Part shown: positions 56,101 to 63,376 of the stretch, one piece after another
How the letters are laid out: every line of letters begins with the position of its first letter
How positions within the stretch are numbered: the stretch's first letter is position 1
Assembly: GCF_016735595.1 (NCBI RefSeq)
Contig: NZ_JAERRB010000010.1
Span: 186,001-250,000 of the forward strand
DNA from: Chryseolinea lacunae
GTDB taxonomy: Bacteria > Bacteroidota > Bacteroidia > Cytophagales > Cyclobacteriaceae
Direction of reading: 5' to 3'
DNA length: 64,000 nt
Notes under the pieces: model-generated
The model's database searches: none
Told to the model about the DNA's origin: nothing
Seen by the model: only the letters and a program-made list of their open reading frames with translations
Made by a program: the position numbers and the translations under genes

Positions 56101-56419
56101 GGAATTTTGTGTGACAGAGAAAGTGGTGCCGACGGCCATATTCAAATTATTGATCCCCAACATCATTACTCCCGGCAAAGCCGATAACACCAACGACAGC
56201 TTCACCATTCAGTATGGTGACGTACCCGGTTTGACACCGGCAGACTACGGCTTCAAAACCTCGGTAGTGATCTACAACCGATGGGGCAAGAAAGTGTTTG
56301 GTGCCGACGACTATCAATACGACTGGGAGGGCGAAGGCCTTGCGGCCGGTGTGTATTATTACGAAGTGACGGTGAGCGACCACGCAACGTGCAAGAGTTG
56401 GGTGCAGGTGGTGAAGTGA
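53114..56419 (+). CDS. Gliding-associated T9SS type B surface protein (DUF7948, SBBP, PKD)
   Basis: About 1101 residues with a signal peptide ending near MQALAD. The N-terminal DUF7948 region begins ITFIENKNQWPANV; a long SBBP-type beta-propeller follows (repeats such as LLASTYVGGSANDG, ITWSTFLGGADADA), then a PKD domain YEWDLGDGTKITKF...YTIWLKAID, a second Ig/PKD unit (FFDFGDGATSDGE) and a C-terminal type B sorting domain (VVIYNRWGKKVFGADDYQY...AGVYYYEVTV). The architecture is typical of proteins exported by the type IX system in gliding Bacteroidota. A GTG three codons upstream was rejected. Confidence 0.93.
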   Translation: MRPWMIRLSVSFFWVGMIVSMQALADPTPDITFIENKNQWPANVQFSATIPGGNMVLQRGGFSYRFIDQGKLQALHDRSHHKHSEANNPTQGGEELIQGHVVDVTFSGANPDAVPHPFGQSSAYFNYFIGNDPAQWASEAHAFQGVLYPSFYAGIDLKVYGLGQQVKYDLVVAPYADPSLISMVYEGTDALLLDKGNLYVKTSVADVIEQRPVAYQFIDGKRVEVKCEFYLEGNRLSFCFPQGYDPCYELVIDPLLIFSTYSGSTADNWGSTATPGERGTLYSAGVTSRNLGGFFPATPGAFQTSYGGAYDVGLLKYDSTGSTLLYASHLGGDLSESPHSLVMNASHELVVLGTTSSINFPTSATAFDRSFNGGTAVQNVVDFGRGTDIFLSRVSSDGKQLLASTYVGGSANDGQNPPFSPLTQNYGDELRGDVITDEFDNVYISSVTSSADFPVLNSIDNSYNGGETDAILMKLNKNLSAITWSTFLGGADADASHTLKFNKAGDIYIAGGTASTDFPVTTGSFQTTMAGFADGWIARVDHDGSAIKQATFTGTLGFDQIYFLDLNEDDEVYVYGQTTGAFLVTAGVFRNANSGQFVQKLNSSLSSVVFSTVFGSGRGIPDISPTAFLVNECNNIYMSGWGGAVNEDHWPTNFNGMPVTPDAYQRTTSGSDFYFMVLTDDASQFLYGTYLGGTQSKTHVDGGTSRFDKGGIVYHAVCSGCAFDNASGGPSSDFPTTPNAHSRTNNSQNCNNAAFKFDLSSLKARIQSNSVALDRPGLNVVCIPDSIVFQNFSTGGEIYEWDLGDGTKITKFDTSMVVHRYQNTGTYTIWLKAIDKGTCIGKDSTSTKVNVFIAKAKVQDDDALCFNASYTLTASGGAVYAWQSKDGAFTSGDATPTVSPKDTTIYYVTVTEATGCVKKDTVQLNVIPLIAPDFEIDRTAECFNRPVISVRNLTDSLWQNDRIFFDFGDGATSDGEQEQHEYEKDGMYNVKLVAVREFCVTEKVVPTAIFKLLIPNIITPGKADNTNDSFTIQYGDVPGLTPADYGFKTSVVIYNRWGKKVFGADDYQYDWEGEGLAAGVYYYEVTVSDHATCKSWVQVVK

Positions 56420-56461
56420 GATTGATCGTATCTCCTTGGCCAAAGATCGGTAAGCCACGCC

Positions 56462-56878
56462 CTACGCGTTCGCCTGAGCAAACGCCATCTTCATAAACTT
56501 CCTTACTTCTGCATTAACATCTTCGACGCTTGAAAGACGAAGGTGGTGGTTGTATTGCGACGTGCCTGGCACCTGCGCAATTCTGGTAAAGCAAAGATTG
56601 TCTTCGTAAGGCTTTGGAAACGGAAAAACAACATCAACAAAGTCGCGTCCCAGCCGGGTGATGTAGGCGATGCGGGTTTTGGCCGCCAGTGCAATCATAG
56701 ACTTGGTGGGATGAACCGTGACCGGTCCGATCTTTTGATATTGCTCCACAAAATATCGAAATAACGCCAGTGTGTGCTCGGATTTGTTGTACAGAAAATC
56801 GCCAAGCACCTTGTCGCCACACGAGTGGCTTTGGTTGGCTTTCACAAAGTTTTGACGGCAGAGCGGACAGGTCCACAT
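56462..56878 (-). CDS. DUF5655-type protein with N-terminal zinc ribbon
   Basis: A 138-residue cytoplasmic protein. The N-terminus WTCPLCRQNFVKANQSHSCG contains a CxxC...HxC putative zinc site; the DUF5655-like domain has TKSMIALAAKTRIAYITRLG and NHHLRLSSVEDVNAEV. Related domains occur in nucleic-acid or transport contexts but no function is established. A 58-residue membrane protein gene lies 12 bp upstream on the same strand. Confidence 0.82.
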   Translation of the reverse strand: MWTCPLCRQNFVKANQSHSCGDKVLGDFLYNKSEHTLALFRYFVEQYQKIGPVTVHPTKSMIALAAKTRIAYITRLGRDFVDVVFPFPKPYEDNLCFTRIAQVPGTSQYNHHLRLSSVEDVNAEVRKFMKMAFAQANA

Positions 56879-56890
56879 GGCGCAACAATG

Positions 56891-57067
56891 CTATGCAGCA
56901 AACGAAGTCACGATCAACACCACACCTGCGAGAATACCCAGCAGGATGTCGGTGCGGCGCACCATTTGATAAACAAGGTTGCCCTGTGTTTGCTTCCCTG
57001 TCTTCACAAACAAAAAAACGAACGTGATCAGGAATAGTATTCCGAAGATGAACTTGTAGTATACCAT
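56891..57067 (-). CDS. Small two-helix membrane protein (58 residues)
   Basis: Read from ATG 57067, the protein is MVYYKFIFGILFLITFVFLF (first helix), a short basic loop KTGKQTQGN...RRTD, and ILLGILAGVVLIVTSFAA (second helix), ending at a TAG. It lies 12 bp upstream of the DUF5655 gene and is probably co-transcribed. It is too short for confident family assignment, but the two clean helices and tight spacing support a real gene. Confidence 0.65.
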   Translation of the reverse strand: MVYYKFIFGILFLITFVFLFVKTGKQTQGNLVYQMVRRTDILLGILAGVVLIVTSFAA

Positions 57068-57193
57068 AGCACCTTGTGTTTAGGCTATGAAGATAAGAAA
57101 ATCGGAGCGGGGTTCTAAATTTCTTTTTCAGGCCTCGTTGTCGATCGCTTCTAAATCCCGCAAAGGATGGTAAAGAATCTTGTAAAGTAGTGG

Positions 57194-58126
57194 TTAGCTT
57201 TTCGTAGCCTTCTGGGTCGGAAATATTCCAAAGTTAAGAAGCTCTGTGTGTCGCACTACCGAAATGTCGACCATGTTGAGGATGTCTTTTTTGGTAAGCT
57301 CCTTGAACAGCTCCTGCAACGAGTTCATGGGCTTGCCGTTGAAGGCCGTGATGATGTCGCCCTCTTTCACCTGCGACAATGCCGCCGGCGAGTTTGGTTC
57401 GATGCTCACCACAAACAATCCTTTTTGATTGGGCAGATGGAAATGCCGCAGCACCTTTGGTGTGATGTTCACTTCCTGGAGCATAAAGCCAAGGTAGGCT
57501 TTGAATACTTTTCCGTTCTTGATGATCTGGCTGGCCACCTCTTTCGCGGTGTTGATGTCAACAGAAAAGCTGAGGCCTTGTGCGCCGGTGATGATGGCGG
57601 TGTTCACACCCACCACTTCGCCGTCGGTGTTGATGAGCGGACCGCCCGAGTTGCCGGGGTTGAGGGCGGCATCTGATTGGATCACGTTGTCGACCAGCAT
57701 GCCCGACTGCGAGCGTAGTGTGCGACCCAATGCGCCTACCACACCCGTTGTGACGGTGTGCTGATAGCCAAACGGGTTGCCAATGGCAATGACCAACTGA
57801 CCGATTTGCAGTTGCTGCGCATCGCCAAGGGTGGCCACAGAATAGCCGTCGCTATAGATCTTCAGGATGGCCAGATCTGTGTCGGGGTCGGCACCGACAA
57901 CGGTGCCTTCTATTTCGTTTTCGTTGAGGAGCGATACCATAATTTTCTCCGCGCCCTGCACCACGTGGTGGTTGGTGAAGATGAGACCATCGGATGAAAA
58001 GATGAAGCCTGAGCCTGAACCGGCGGGGCGTAGCTTGCCTTGCACGGTTTTGAATACATCAATTTTGACAACGGCGTTCTTCGCGGTGTTCACAGCCGCG
58101 ATGATCATTTGCGAGAAAGCATCCAT
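57194..58126 (-). CDS. S1C-family (HtrA-like) serine protease without signal peptide
   Basis: A 310-residue trypsin-like protease with one PDZ domain. The triad is His54 in TNHHVV, Asp84 in DPDTDLAIL and Ser160 in NPGNSGGP; the PDZ region (about 215-300) has LGFMLQEVNITP and VKEGDIITAFNGKPM. Unlike DegP/HtrA it has no signal peptide or membrane anchor, so a cytoplasmic location is likely. It could act in internal protein quality control. Confidence 0.9.
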   Translation of the reverse strand: MDAFSQMIIAAVNTAKNAVVKIDVFKTVQGKLRPAGSGSGFIFSSDGLIFTNHHVVQGAEKIMVSLLNENEIEGTVVGADPDTDLAILKIYSDGYSVATLGDAQQLQIGQLVIAIGNPFGYQHTVTTGVVGALGRTLRSQSGMLVDNVIQSDAALNPGNSGGPLINTDGEVVGVNTAIITGAQGLSFSVDINTAKEVASQIIKNGKVFKAYLGFMLQEVNITPKVLRHFHLPNQKGLFVVSIEPNSPAALSQVKEGDIITAFNGKPMNSLQELFKELTKKDILNMVDISVVRHTELLNFGIFPTQKATKS

Positions 58127-58234
58127 ACGCTGAAATTTCAGAGTACGTCCTCAAAAAGCTGCCCAGTTGGTTTGGGTGGAAGATTTGGCTGGTTATTGAA
58201 TGGCGGCAAAGCCAATTTGACAGGAGAGAGGACC

Positions 58235-58621
58235 TTAATAGCCAACTCCCCTGACAAGTTTCCTGGCTTCCAGCACAATCTGCACCTCGGCCGACAGGTC
58301 GGCCAGCTCATCCAACTCGGCATCACTATAAACCAAAAACAGATTGCTGTGCGGACTTGAATAGATGCGGGTGCGACCGTGGGGCAGAGGATTATAGTTT
58401 TCGCGCGAATGACGATAGGAGACCACCCACTCAAAAAAGCGTAGCATCTGCTCTTCATCAAACACCAGGAGCACCGTTTTGTAGGCCACGTTATATTCCT
58501 GGCAGCACGGACACCGGCTCACAAAGCCGTTGCTGGACTCGGTAATGATTTCGCGTTCGGATTTGGAATGCATGGGCGTGGAGGTTAAAAATAGTGAGAG
58601 GTCTTTTTTTAGTTCGGCCAT
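58235..58621 (-). CDS. DUF6686-like small protein coupled to the haem operon
   Basis: A 128-residue protein with a CPCCQEYNVAYKT zinc-knuckle-like segment and a central LFVFDEEQ...RFFEWVVSY region, resembling the Bacteroidota DUF6686 proteins. Its ATG overlaps the stop of the hmuY-like gene by one base (TAATG), so it is translationally coupled. Function unknown; position suggests a link to haem or iron handling. A later ATG (58573) is possible. Confidence 0.72.
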   Translation of the reverse strand: MAELKKDLSLFLTSTPMHSKSEREIITESSNGFVSRCPCCQEYNVAYKTVLLVFDEEQMLRFFEWVVSYRHSRENYNPLPHGRTRIYSSPHSNLFLVYSDAELDELADLSAEVQIVLEARKLVRGVGY

Positions 58622-59259
58622 TATTTTACAGTAGACTCAAAGTTGCGCGTGCCATCGGGTTGATAGATGTAGCGGAACGTGAAATAGCGCGACAACGGAC
58701 GAGTTGCCAGGTCAGCAAACGTGGTGGTGGTAGTCGAGGGATTGCCTTTGTAGTAGCTGATGATTTCTACTTTCACATATTTTCCATCGGCTGTTTTCAA
58801 CACAATCACTTTGCCGGCGTTGGGAAGAATGGCGTGGTTAGGAACCGATGTTGTGCCGGTGTAGGTATACCAACCGCTGGTGCCGCTGCCCACGATGGCC
58901 TTGGCTGCTTGACTGTCGGCGGTGTAGCCGTCTGCGGGAGCTTCTTTCAGTTCGTCGAAGATACCACTCACAATTTGTCCTTGTGCCTGGCCCGGGCCGC
59001 TCACGCCACCGTTGAGCACGAGCGTGGTGCCGCGAAAACCAATGTCCCATTTGGAGGATACGCTGTCGGTGTTGGCCACCACGGCGCCATTGGCAAAACT
59101 GAACAAGGTAAAGTTTTTGGTGCTTTCCGAATTGAGGTCTTTCACTTCGCTGGCGGTGAGTTTCACAGGTGTATTATCGTCATCGTCGTCGCTGCAGGCA
59201 GTGAACACAGTTAGCGCGAGGAACAACATGGCGGCATTCAATTTCAGAATAGATTTCAT
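58621..59259 (-). CDS. hmuY: HmuY-family haem-binding lipoprotein
   Basis: A 212-residue lipoprotein (signal ends LTVFTAC, Cys22, followed by an Asp run). The mature beta-rich domain has FTLFSFANGAVVANTD and KWDIGFRGTTLVLNGG, the HmuY opening pattern, and YFTFRYIYQPDGTR near the end. HmuY in Porphyromonas strips haem from host proteins and passes it to HmuR; haem-ligand His residues cannot be assigned here. The gene lies 27 bp after the TonB receptor gene. Confidence 0.88.
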   Translation of the reverse strand: MKSILKLNAAMLFLALTVFTACSDDDDDNTPVKLTASEVKDLNSESTKNFTLFSFANGAVVANTDSVSSKWDIGFRGTTLVLNGGVSGPGQAQGQIVSGIFDELKEAPADGYTADSQAAKAIVGSGTSGWYTYTGTTSVPNHAILPNAGKVIVLKTADGKYVKVEIISYYKGNPSTTTTTFADLATRPLSRYFTFRYIYQPDGTRNFESTVK

Positions 59260-59286
59260 AATAGTAGAAGTTAAAAAGTGTATAGA

Positions 59287-61440
59287 TTAAAGTGTTGATT
59301 TGTTTTTCTTCGAAAGCGTGAACGCAGCACTCACCCAAAGCAATCGCCCGGGAAGTGTGGGAATGTATTGCGGACTGGAATAGTCTAACAGGTTGTCGCA
59401 TCCGGCTTGCAGGCGCAGCGATTTGCGGATGGTCTTGGCCACAGAGAGATTCACGGTGGCATAGCCCTTCACATATTCGCTGTCGTCGTCCAGGATCACG
59501 TTGTTGTTCATGTCGGCAAAGCCATAACGTCCGCGATAGATGGCGCGCAGGGTGGCGCTCCAGCCGTGGGCTTCGTCGTTGTAGAACAGCTTGGCGTTGA
59601 GCATGTGGCGCGAGCGATTGAACAAGCCGCCATATTCATTTGCTTTCACGCGGCGTGTCACGTTGGTTTCCGGATCGCGTGCATACACTTCGCCAGCGTT
59701 GAGCTGGTCGATCACCGCCTTGTCTTTTGCCACCAGGTATTGATAGCCCAGCGAAAGCGTCAGGTTGTCGGTGGCCATAAAAGACGATTCCATTTCAGCA
59801 CCTTGCGTGAACACCTGGGCCAGGTTGTAGTAGCTGTACACAAACTGTCCGTTGGTTTTGCGCGCCACAGGTTTGGTGTCGATGATGTCGCGGATGTCGT
59901 TGCGAAAAGCATTCAGTGAAACAGAAACACGTTTGGCCGGAACCAGCTTCACACCAAGATTATAGGCACGCGACGATTCCGCTTTCAGCTCGCCAAACGT
60001 TGCGGGGTCGGCCAGCATGGCGTCGATCTGACCGTCTTGTTGCAGGCGCGCAATGCCCTGCAAAAGCTCCTCTGAACCCAGCACGGTGTAGCCCACCGTA
60101 GAGTTGGTGAAGTTGAGGTATAGCTGACGGAAGTCGGGAGCTTTGAACCCCACTCCAAACGAACCGCGCACACTCAGCCAATGGTTCACGTCATACTGCG
60201 CCGATAATTTCGGACTGAACTGCGAACCATAGGCGCTATGCTGATCGAAACGTCCACCGGCCAGCACATTCAACTTCGACAGCGGCTGCCATTCGTATTG
60301 CGCATAGGCATAGTTGGTCTGATAGGTCATCCGGTTGTCGTAGCGCGTTGCCGCCACGCTCTCCCAGATTCTGCCCACACCCAAGGTCACCACGTTGCGT
60401 GTGTTCACAAAATATTCGACCTGCACTTCCGGACGCAGAAACGTTTGATCGAAATAGGTGTCGTCATACACGGCGCCGTCTGTCCGGTAGTTCAGTGTCG
60501 AAGTTGTGCTATATTTTGAATGATAGAACCGGAGCGTTGTCTTCCATTTGTCCGACAGTTTAAAATGCATCACGGGGTTCACGTTCCAGTCTTTCACAGT
60601 TCCCTTGCCATCCAGCAGTGCGATGTCGGAGCCGTCGGCGATGCTGCTCACGCTGCTTTGTGATTCGGTGAAGTAGCGACCCGACAGCGAGAACTTGGTG
60701 CGCGACGACAGGTCGTAAGACACACGCGTCTGGTATGTGTAGTTTGTGAAAGGACTAACCGTTTTCCCATCAGTGTCCGGTGTCAGGTCGTAGCCGTCGG
60801 TGCTGTAGCGGTTTGCAAAGGCGTAGATGCCCAGTTTCTCGCGTTGATAGTTCACGGTGCCGGAGAAATCGGTGGTTTGATTTGCCCCGTAGCGCGTCGT
60901 GATGGTTCCGCTGGTTCCGGCTGGACGGTCGGTGATGATGTTCACCACACCGGCCAATGCTTCCGATCCATAGAGACTGGAGCTTGGTCCTTTCATGATC
61001 TCTACCTGGCGGATGTTGCCCACAGCAATGCGATTCAGCTCAAGCGTTCCCGCAGCGCGGCCAATGAGTGGTTCGCCGTCGATGAGAATAAGCGTATACT
61101 CCGGCGCGAAGCCCTGCATCTGAATGCCCGTGCCATGATCGCTCACCAGGGTGAGGCCGGTTTGTTCGGCCAGCACGTCGTTCAGGCGAAGCGAGCCCAT
61201 GTTCTTGATTTGTTGCTGCGAAATGACGGTGACCGGCACCGGCAATTCAGAAAGCGCCCGCTCGCTGCGGGTAGCCGAGATCACCACAGCATCCAGCTGA
61301 CGCGACGCCAGCGAATCCTGCGCCCGCACAACGGGAATGCTGAGCGCCACCAAACCAAGCGCTAGCATTCCCCGCGTCAACCCCTTCCGATAGGGATCGA
61401 CAGCAAAGGCAACATAAACAGTATCAAAAAATGTAGTCAT
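59287..61440 (-). CDS. hmuR: TonB-dependent haem receptor (HmuR-like)
   Basis: A 717-residue outer-membrane receptor. A signal peptide (ends IPVVRAQ) precedes the plug domain (LDAVVISATRSERALSELPV, IQMQGFAPEYTLILIDGEP, IEMKGPSSSLYGSEALAGVV), which contains the TonB-box-like ATRS region. The barrel follows to the C-terminal Phe-rich end. Neighbouring hmuY, hmuS, hmuV and hmuU genes identify the substrate as haem. ATG 61440 is used; a longer upstream frame overlaps the hmuS gene and is rejected. Confidence 0.92.
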   Translation of the reverse strand: MTTFFDTVYVAFAVDPYRKGLTRGMLALGLVALSIPVVRAQDSLASRQLDAVVISATRSERALSELPVPVTVISQQQIKNMGSLRLNDVLAEQTGLTLVSDHGTGIQMQGFAPEYTLILIDGEPLIGRAAGTLELNRIAVGNIRQVEIMKGPSSSLYGSEALAGVVNIITDRPAGTSGTITTRYGANQTTDFSGTVNYQREKLGIYAFANRYSTDGYDLTPDTDGKTVSPFTNYTYQTRVSYDLSSRTKFSLSGRYFTESQSSVSSIADGSDIALLDGKGTVKDWNVNPVMHFKLSDKWKTTLRFYHSKYSTTSTLNYRTDGAVYDDTYFDQTFLRPEVQVEYFVNTRNVVTLGVGRIWESVAATRYDNRMTYQTNYAYAQYEWQPLSKLNVLAGGRFDQHSAYGSQFSPKLSAQYDVNHWLSVRGSFGVGFKAPDFRQLYLNFTNSTVGYTVLGSEELLQGIARLQQDGQIDAMLADPATFGELKAESSRAYNLGVKLVPAKRVSVSLNAFRNDIRDIIDTKPVARKTNGQFVYSYYNLAQVFTQGAEMESSFMATDNLTLSLGYQYLVAKDKAVIDQLNAGEVYARDPETNVTRRVKANEYGGLFNRSRHMLNAKLFYNDEAHGWSATLRAIYRGRYGFADMNNNVILDDDSEYVKGYATVNLSVAKTIRKSLRLQAGCDNLLDYSSPQYIPTLPGRLLWVSAAFTLSKKNKSTL

Positions 61441-61445
61441 GATGG

Positions 61446-62522
61446 TCAGAGAGCAGATAATGATTTCACCACAGCGCGCCACTCGGTCTTCTCGGGAATG
61501 CCGGGTTTGCGCAGACCGAAGAATTGCGCGATCATATTTTTCTCCACGTCGAAAAGTTCGATCGAGGTCACATCGCCTTCGGTTGTAGGCTTGCGCACTA
61601 CCCATGCCGTGTGCACAAGGTCCATGCGCATGTGCATGTTGAAATCGGGATCGAGTATGTTGAGCCATTGTTCAGGACCCGTGTGGCCGCGCTCGAGCAC
61701 GCGAATGGTCCGCACTTTCCCCTGATGTATTTGCAGATTGCCACGGTTTCCCGCGAAGATCATGATGGGCAATTTGGTTGCGGAAGCTTCGTCGAGTATC
61801 CGTTTGGGTGTGGTCTTGGGATTGACGCGATAGGTGAAGGTGCCTTCGGCCAACTCCAGGGCATGATAGCGATGCACGTTGTGACGACGCAGCAAACCGA
61901 AGAAGTCGTGTGTGTCTTTCAACTCGCTCCATTCTTTCAGAAATGCTTCGGTGTCTTCAGGACCGTTCTGGGCTTCGGATGCATATGGGGTCACGTCGAG
62001 ATCAGGGTTTTGATCGGCTGCGCGGAAGTCTTGCACGAGACTTTCGTAGGCAGCGACGTCGCTTTTTTCCTGCAGGTATATTTTGGTTACAGCATCGCCG
62101 GCGCCATCAAACACCTGGATGCTTTTCAGGATGCGGTCCGATTTCTCCTCGGTCACAGCAAACGCAAACTTCCAGCCGCTAAAGAACACGCGCGTCTCGA
62201 TGGGGCCGATCACGGTAGCCATGGCACGGGCACCTTCGCCCATCACATCGATTTGTTGAAAGGGACCTTTGTGTTCCAGAATGCACGTGCCGTTGCGCGT
62301 GAGCGACATCACTTTGCCCAGCGTTTTGAAACGGGTGAGCAATTCGGGCCACGGGCCTTGCAAGCGCACAACCTGCTCGCCCGTTTTGGTAGCCAACAGT
62401 TCGGCTTCGCTCACACCCAGATCCTTTGCGGCTTCGCGGATGCGGATGCCAGGCTTTGCATTTTGAATTCCTCTCCAGGCTTCGATGAGGGAGGATGATT
62501 TACTTTCGGCGATGATGCTCAT
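61446..62522 (-). CDS. hmuS: Haem-degrading factor HemS/HmuS
   Basis: A 358-residue cytoplasmic protein with two structural repeats as in HemS/HmuS: an N-terminal half with LGVSEAELLATKTGEQVVRL and MSLTRNGTCILEHKGPFQQ, and a C-terminal half with HNVHRYHALELAEGTFTYRV and LPIMIFAGNRGNLQIHQGKV. It binds incoming haem in the cytoplasm and takes part in its breakdown or transfer. The stop is 5 bp from the TonB receptor ATG. Confidence 0.93.
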   Translation of the reverse strand: MSIIAESKSSSLIEAWRGIQNAKPGIRIREAAKDLGVSEAELLATKTGEQVVRLQGPWPELLTRFKTLGKVMSLTRNGTCILEHKGPFQQIDVMGEGARAMATVIGPIETRVFFSGWKFAFAVTEEKSDRILKSIQVFDGAGDAVTKIYLQEKSDVAAYESLVQDFRAADQNPDLDVTPYASEAQNGPEDTEAFLKEWSELKDTHDFFGLLRRHNVHRYHALELAEGTFTYRVNPKTTPKRILDEASATKLPIMIFAGNRGNLQIHQGKVRTIRVLERGHTGPEQWLNILDPDFNMHMRMDLVHTAWVVRKPTTEGDVTSIELFDVEKNMIAQFFGLRKPGIPEKTEWRAVVKSLSAL

Positions 62523-62563
62523 GTGTGTTATTCGTTTAGCGTTATTTAATTAGAGTTATTGTT

Positions 62564-63376
62564 TCAAAGGTTGATGGCGACCGATCGCGGTTCCGAAAAG
62601 GTTTCGCGTTCGGGAATGATGTAGGGGCAGTTGTTGCACGGGTCGCGATAGATGTTGACGCGGCAGCAAAACGTTTCTTCAATCACGGGCTTGGTGAACA
62701 CGACATGTGCTTCGCCCGAGGCGATAATCTTGCCGGCCCGCAAAAAATACAGATCGTCTGCAAACTGCACGGCCTGGTTCAGGTCGTGCACAATGGCCAT
62801 CACACCAATGTTGCGCGAACAGGCCTTCTTGGCAAGCGCGAAAATGAGTTGCTGCTGGGCAATGTCGAGGCTGCTGGTGGGTTCGTCCAGCAAAATGTAG
62901 CGGGGAAAGAGGGTCTCCTCCCAAACCTGCGTCAACACACGGGCCAGCTGCACGCGTTGCTTTTCGCCACCCGAAAGCGTGAGGTAGCTGCGGTCGCGAA
63001 AAGCTTCGAGGCCCGTGAGCGCGACCACTTCGTCTACGATGTCGTCGTTTTCCCTGCGCGTGCTGCGATGGCCATGACGACCCAGTTCCACAATTTGCTG
63101 CACCGTGAAGGCAAACGAGATGGTGGTGTTTTGCGAAAGCACGGCGCGCACCAGCGACAGCTCGCGCGGTGAGTAAACTCTTGCCGACTTGCCATTTACC
63201 AGCACTTCGCCCTGATAGTTTCGGTGTTCCTGTGCAAGGGTTTTCAGCAATGTGCTTTTGCCCGCGCCGTTTGGTCCGGCCACCGCCGTGAACTTGCCCG
63301 GCACCACCGTGAGGTTCACGTTGTGAAGCAATTGCTTTTCGCCAATGCGGTAGGATATGTTCGTGGCTTGATACAT
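62564..63376 (-). CDS. hmuV: Haem ABC transporter ATPase HmuV with Cys-rich tail
   Basis: A 270-residue ATPase with Walker A GPNGAGKST, signature LSGGEKQRVQLARVL, Walker B ILLDEPTSSLD and switch His in VHDLNQ. It drives the HmuU permease. The last 40 residues contain CCRVNIYRDPCNNCP, a CC-x8-CxxC pattern not seen in typical BtuD/HmuV proteins. Its ATG overlaps the hmuU stop by one base (TAATG). Confidence 0.93.
   Translation of the reverse strand: MYQATNISYRIGEKQLLHNVNLTVVPGKFTAVAGPNGAGKSTLLKTLAQEHRNYQGEVLVNGKSARVYSPRELSLVRAVLSQNTTISFAFTVQQIVELGRHGHRSTRRENDDIVDEVVALTGLEAFRDRSYLTLSGGEKQRVQLARVLTQVWEETLFPRYILLDEPTSSLDIAQQQLIFALAKKACSRNIGVMAIVHDLNQAVQFADDLYFLRAGKIIASGEAHVVFTKPVIEETFCCRVNIYRDPCNNCPYIIPERETFSEPRSVAINL

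Noticed and set aside
59287-61668. Longer 793-residue form of the TonB receptor
   Set aside because: The extra 76 residues overlap the hmuS gene, have no signal peptide and are Arg/His-rich; ATG 61440 gives a normal signal peptide.
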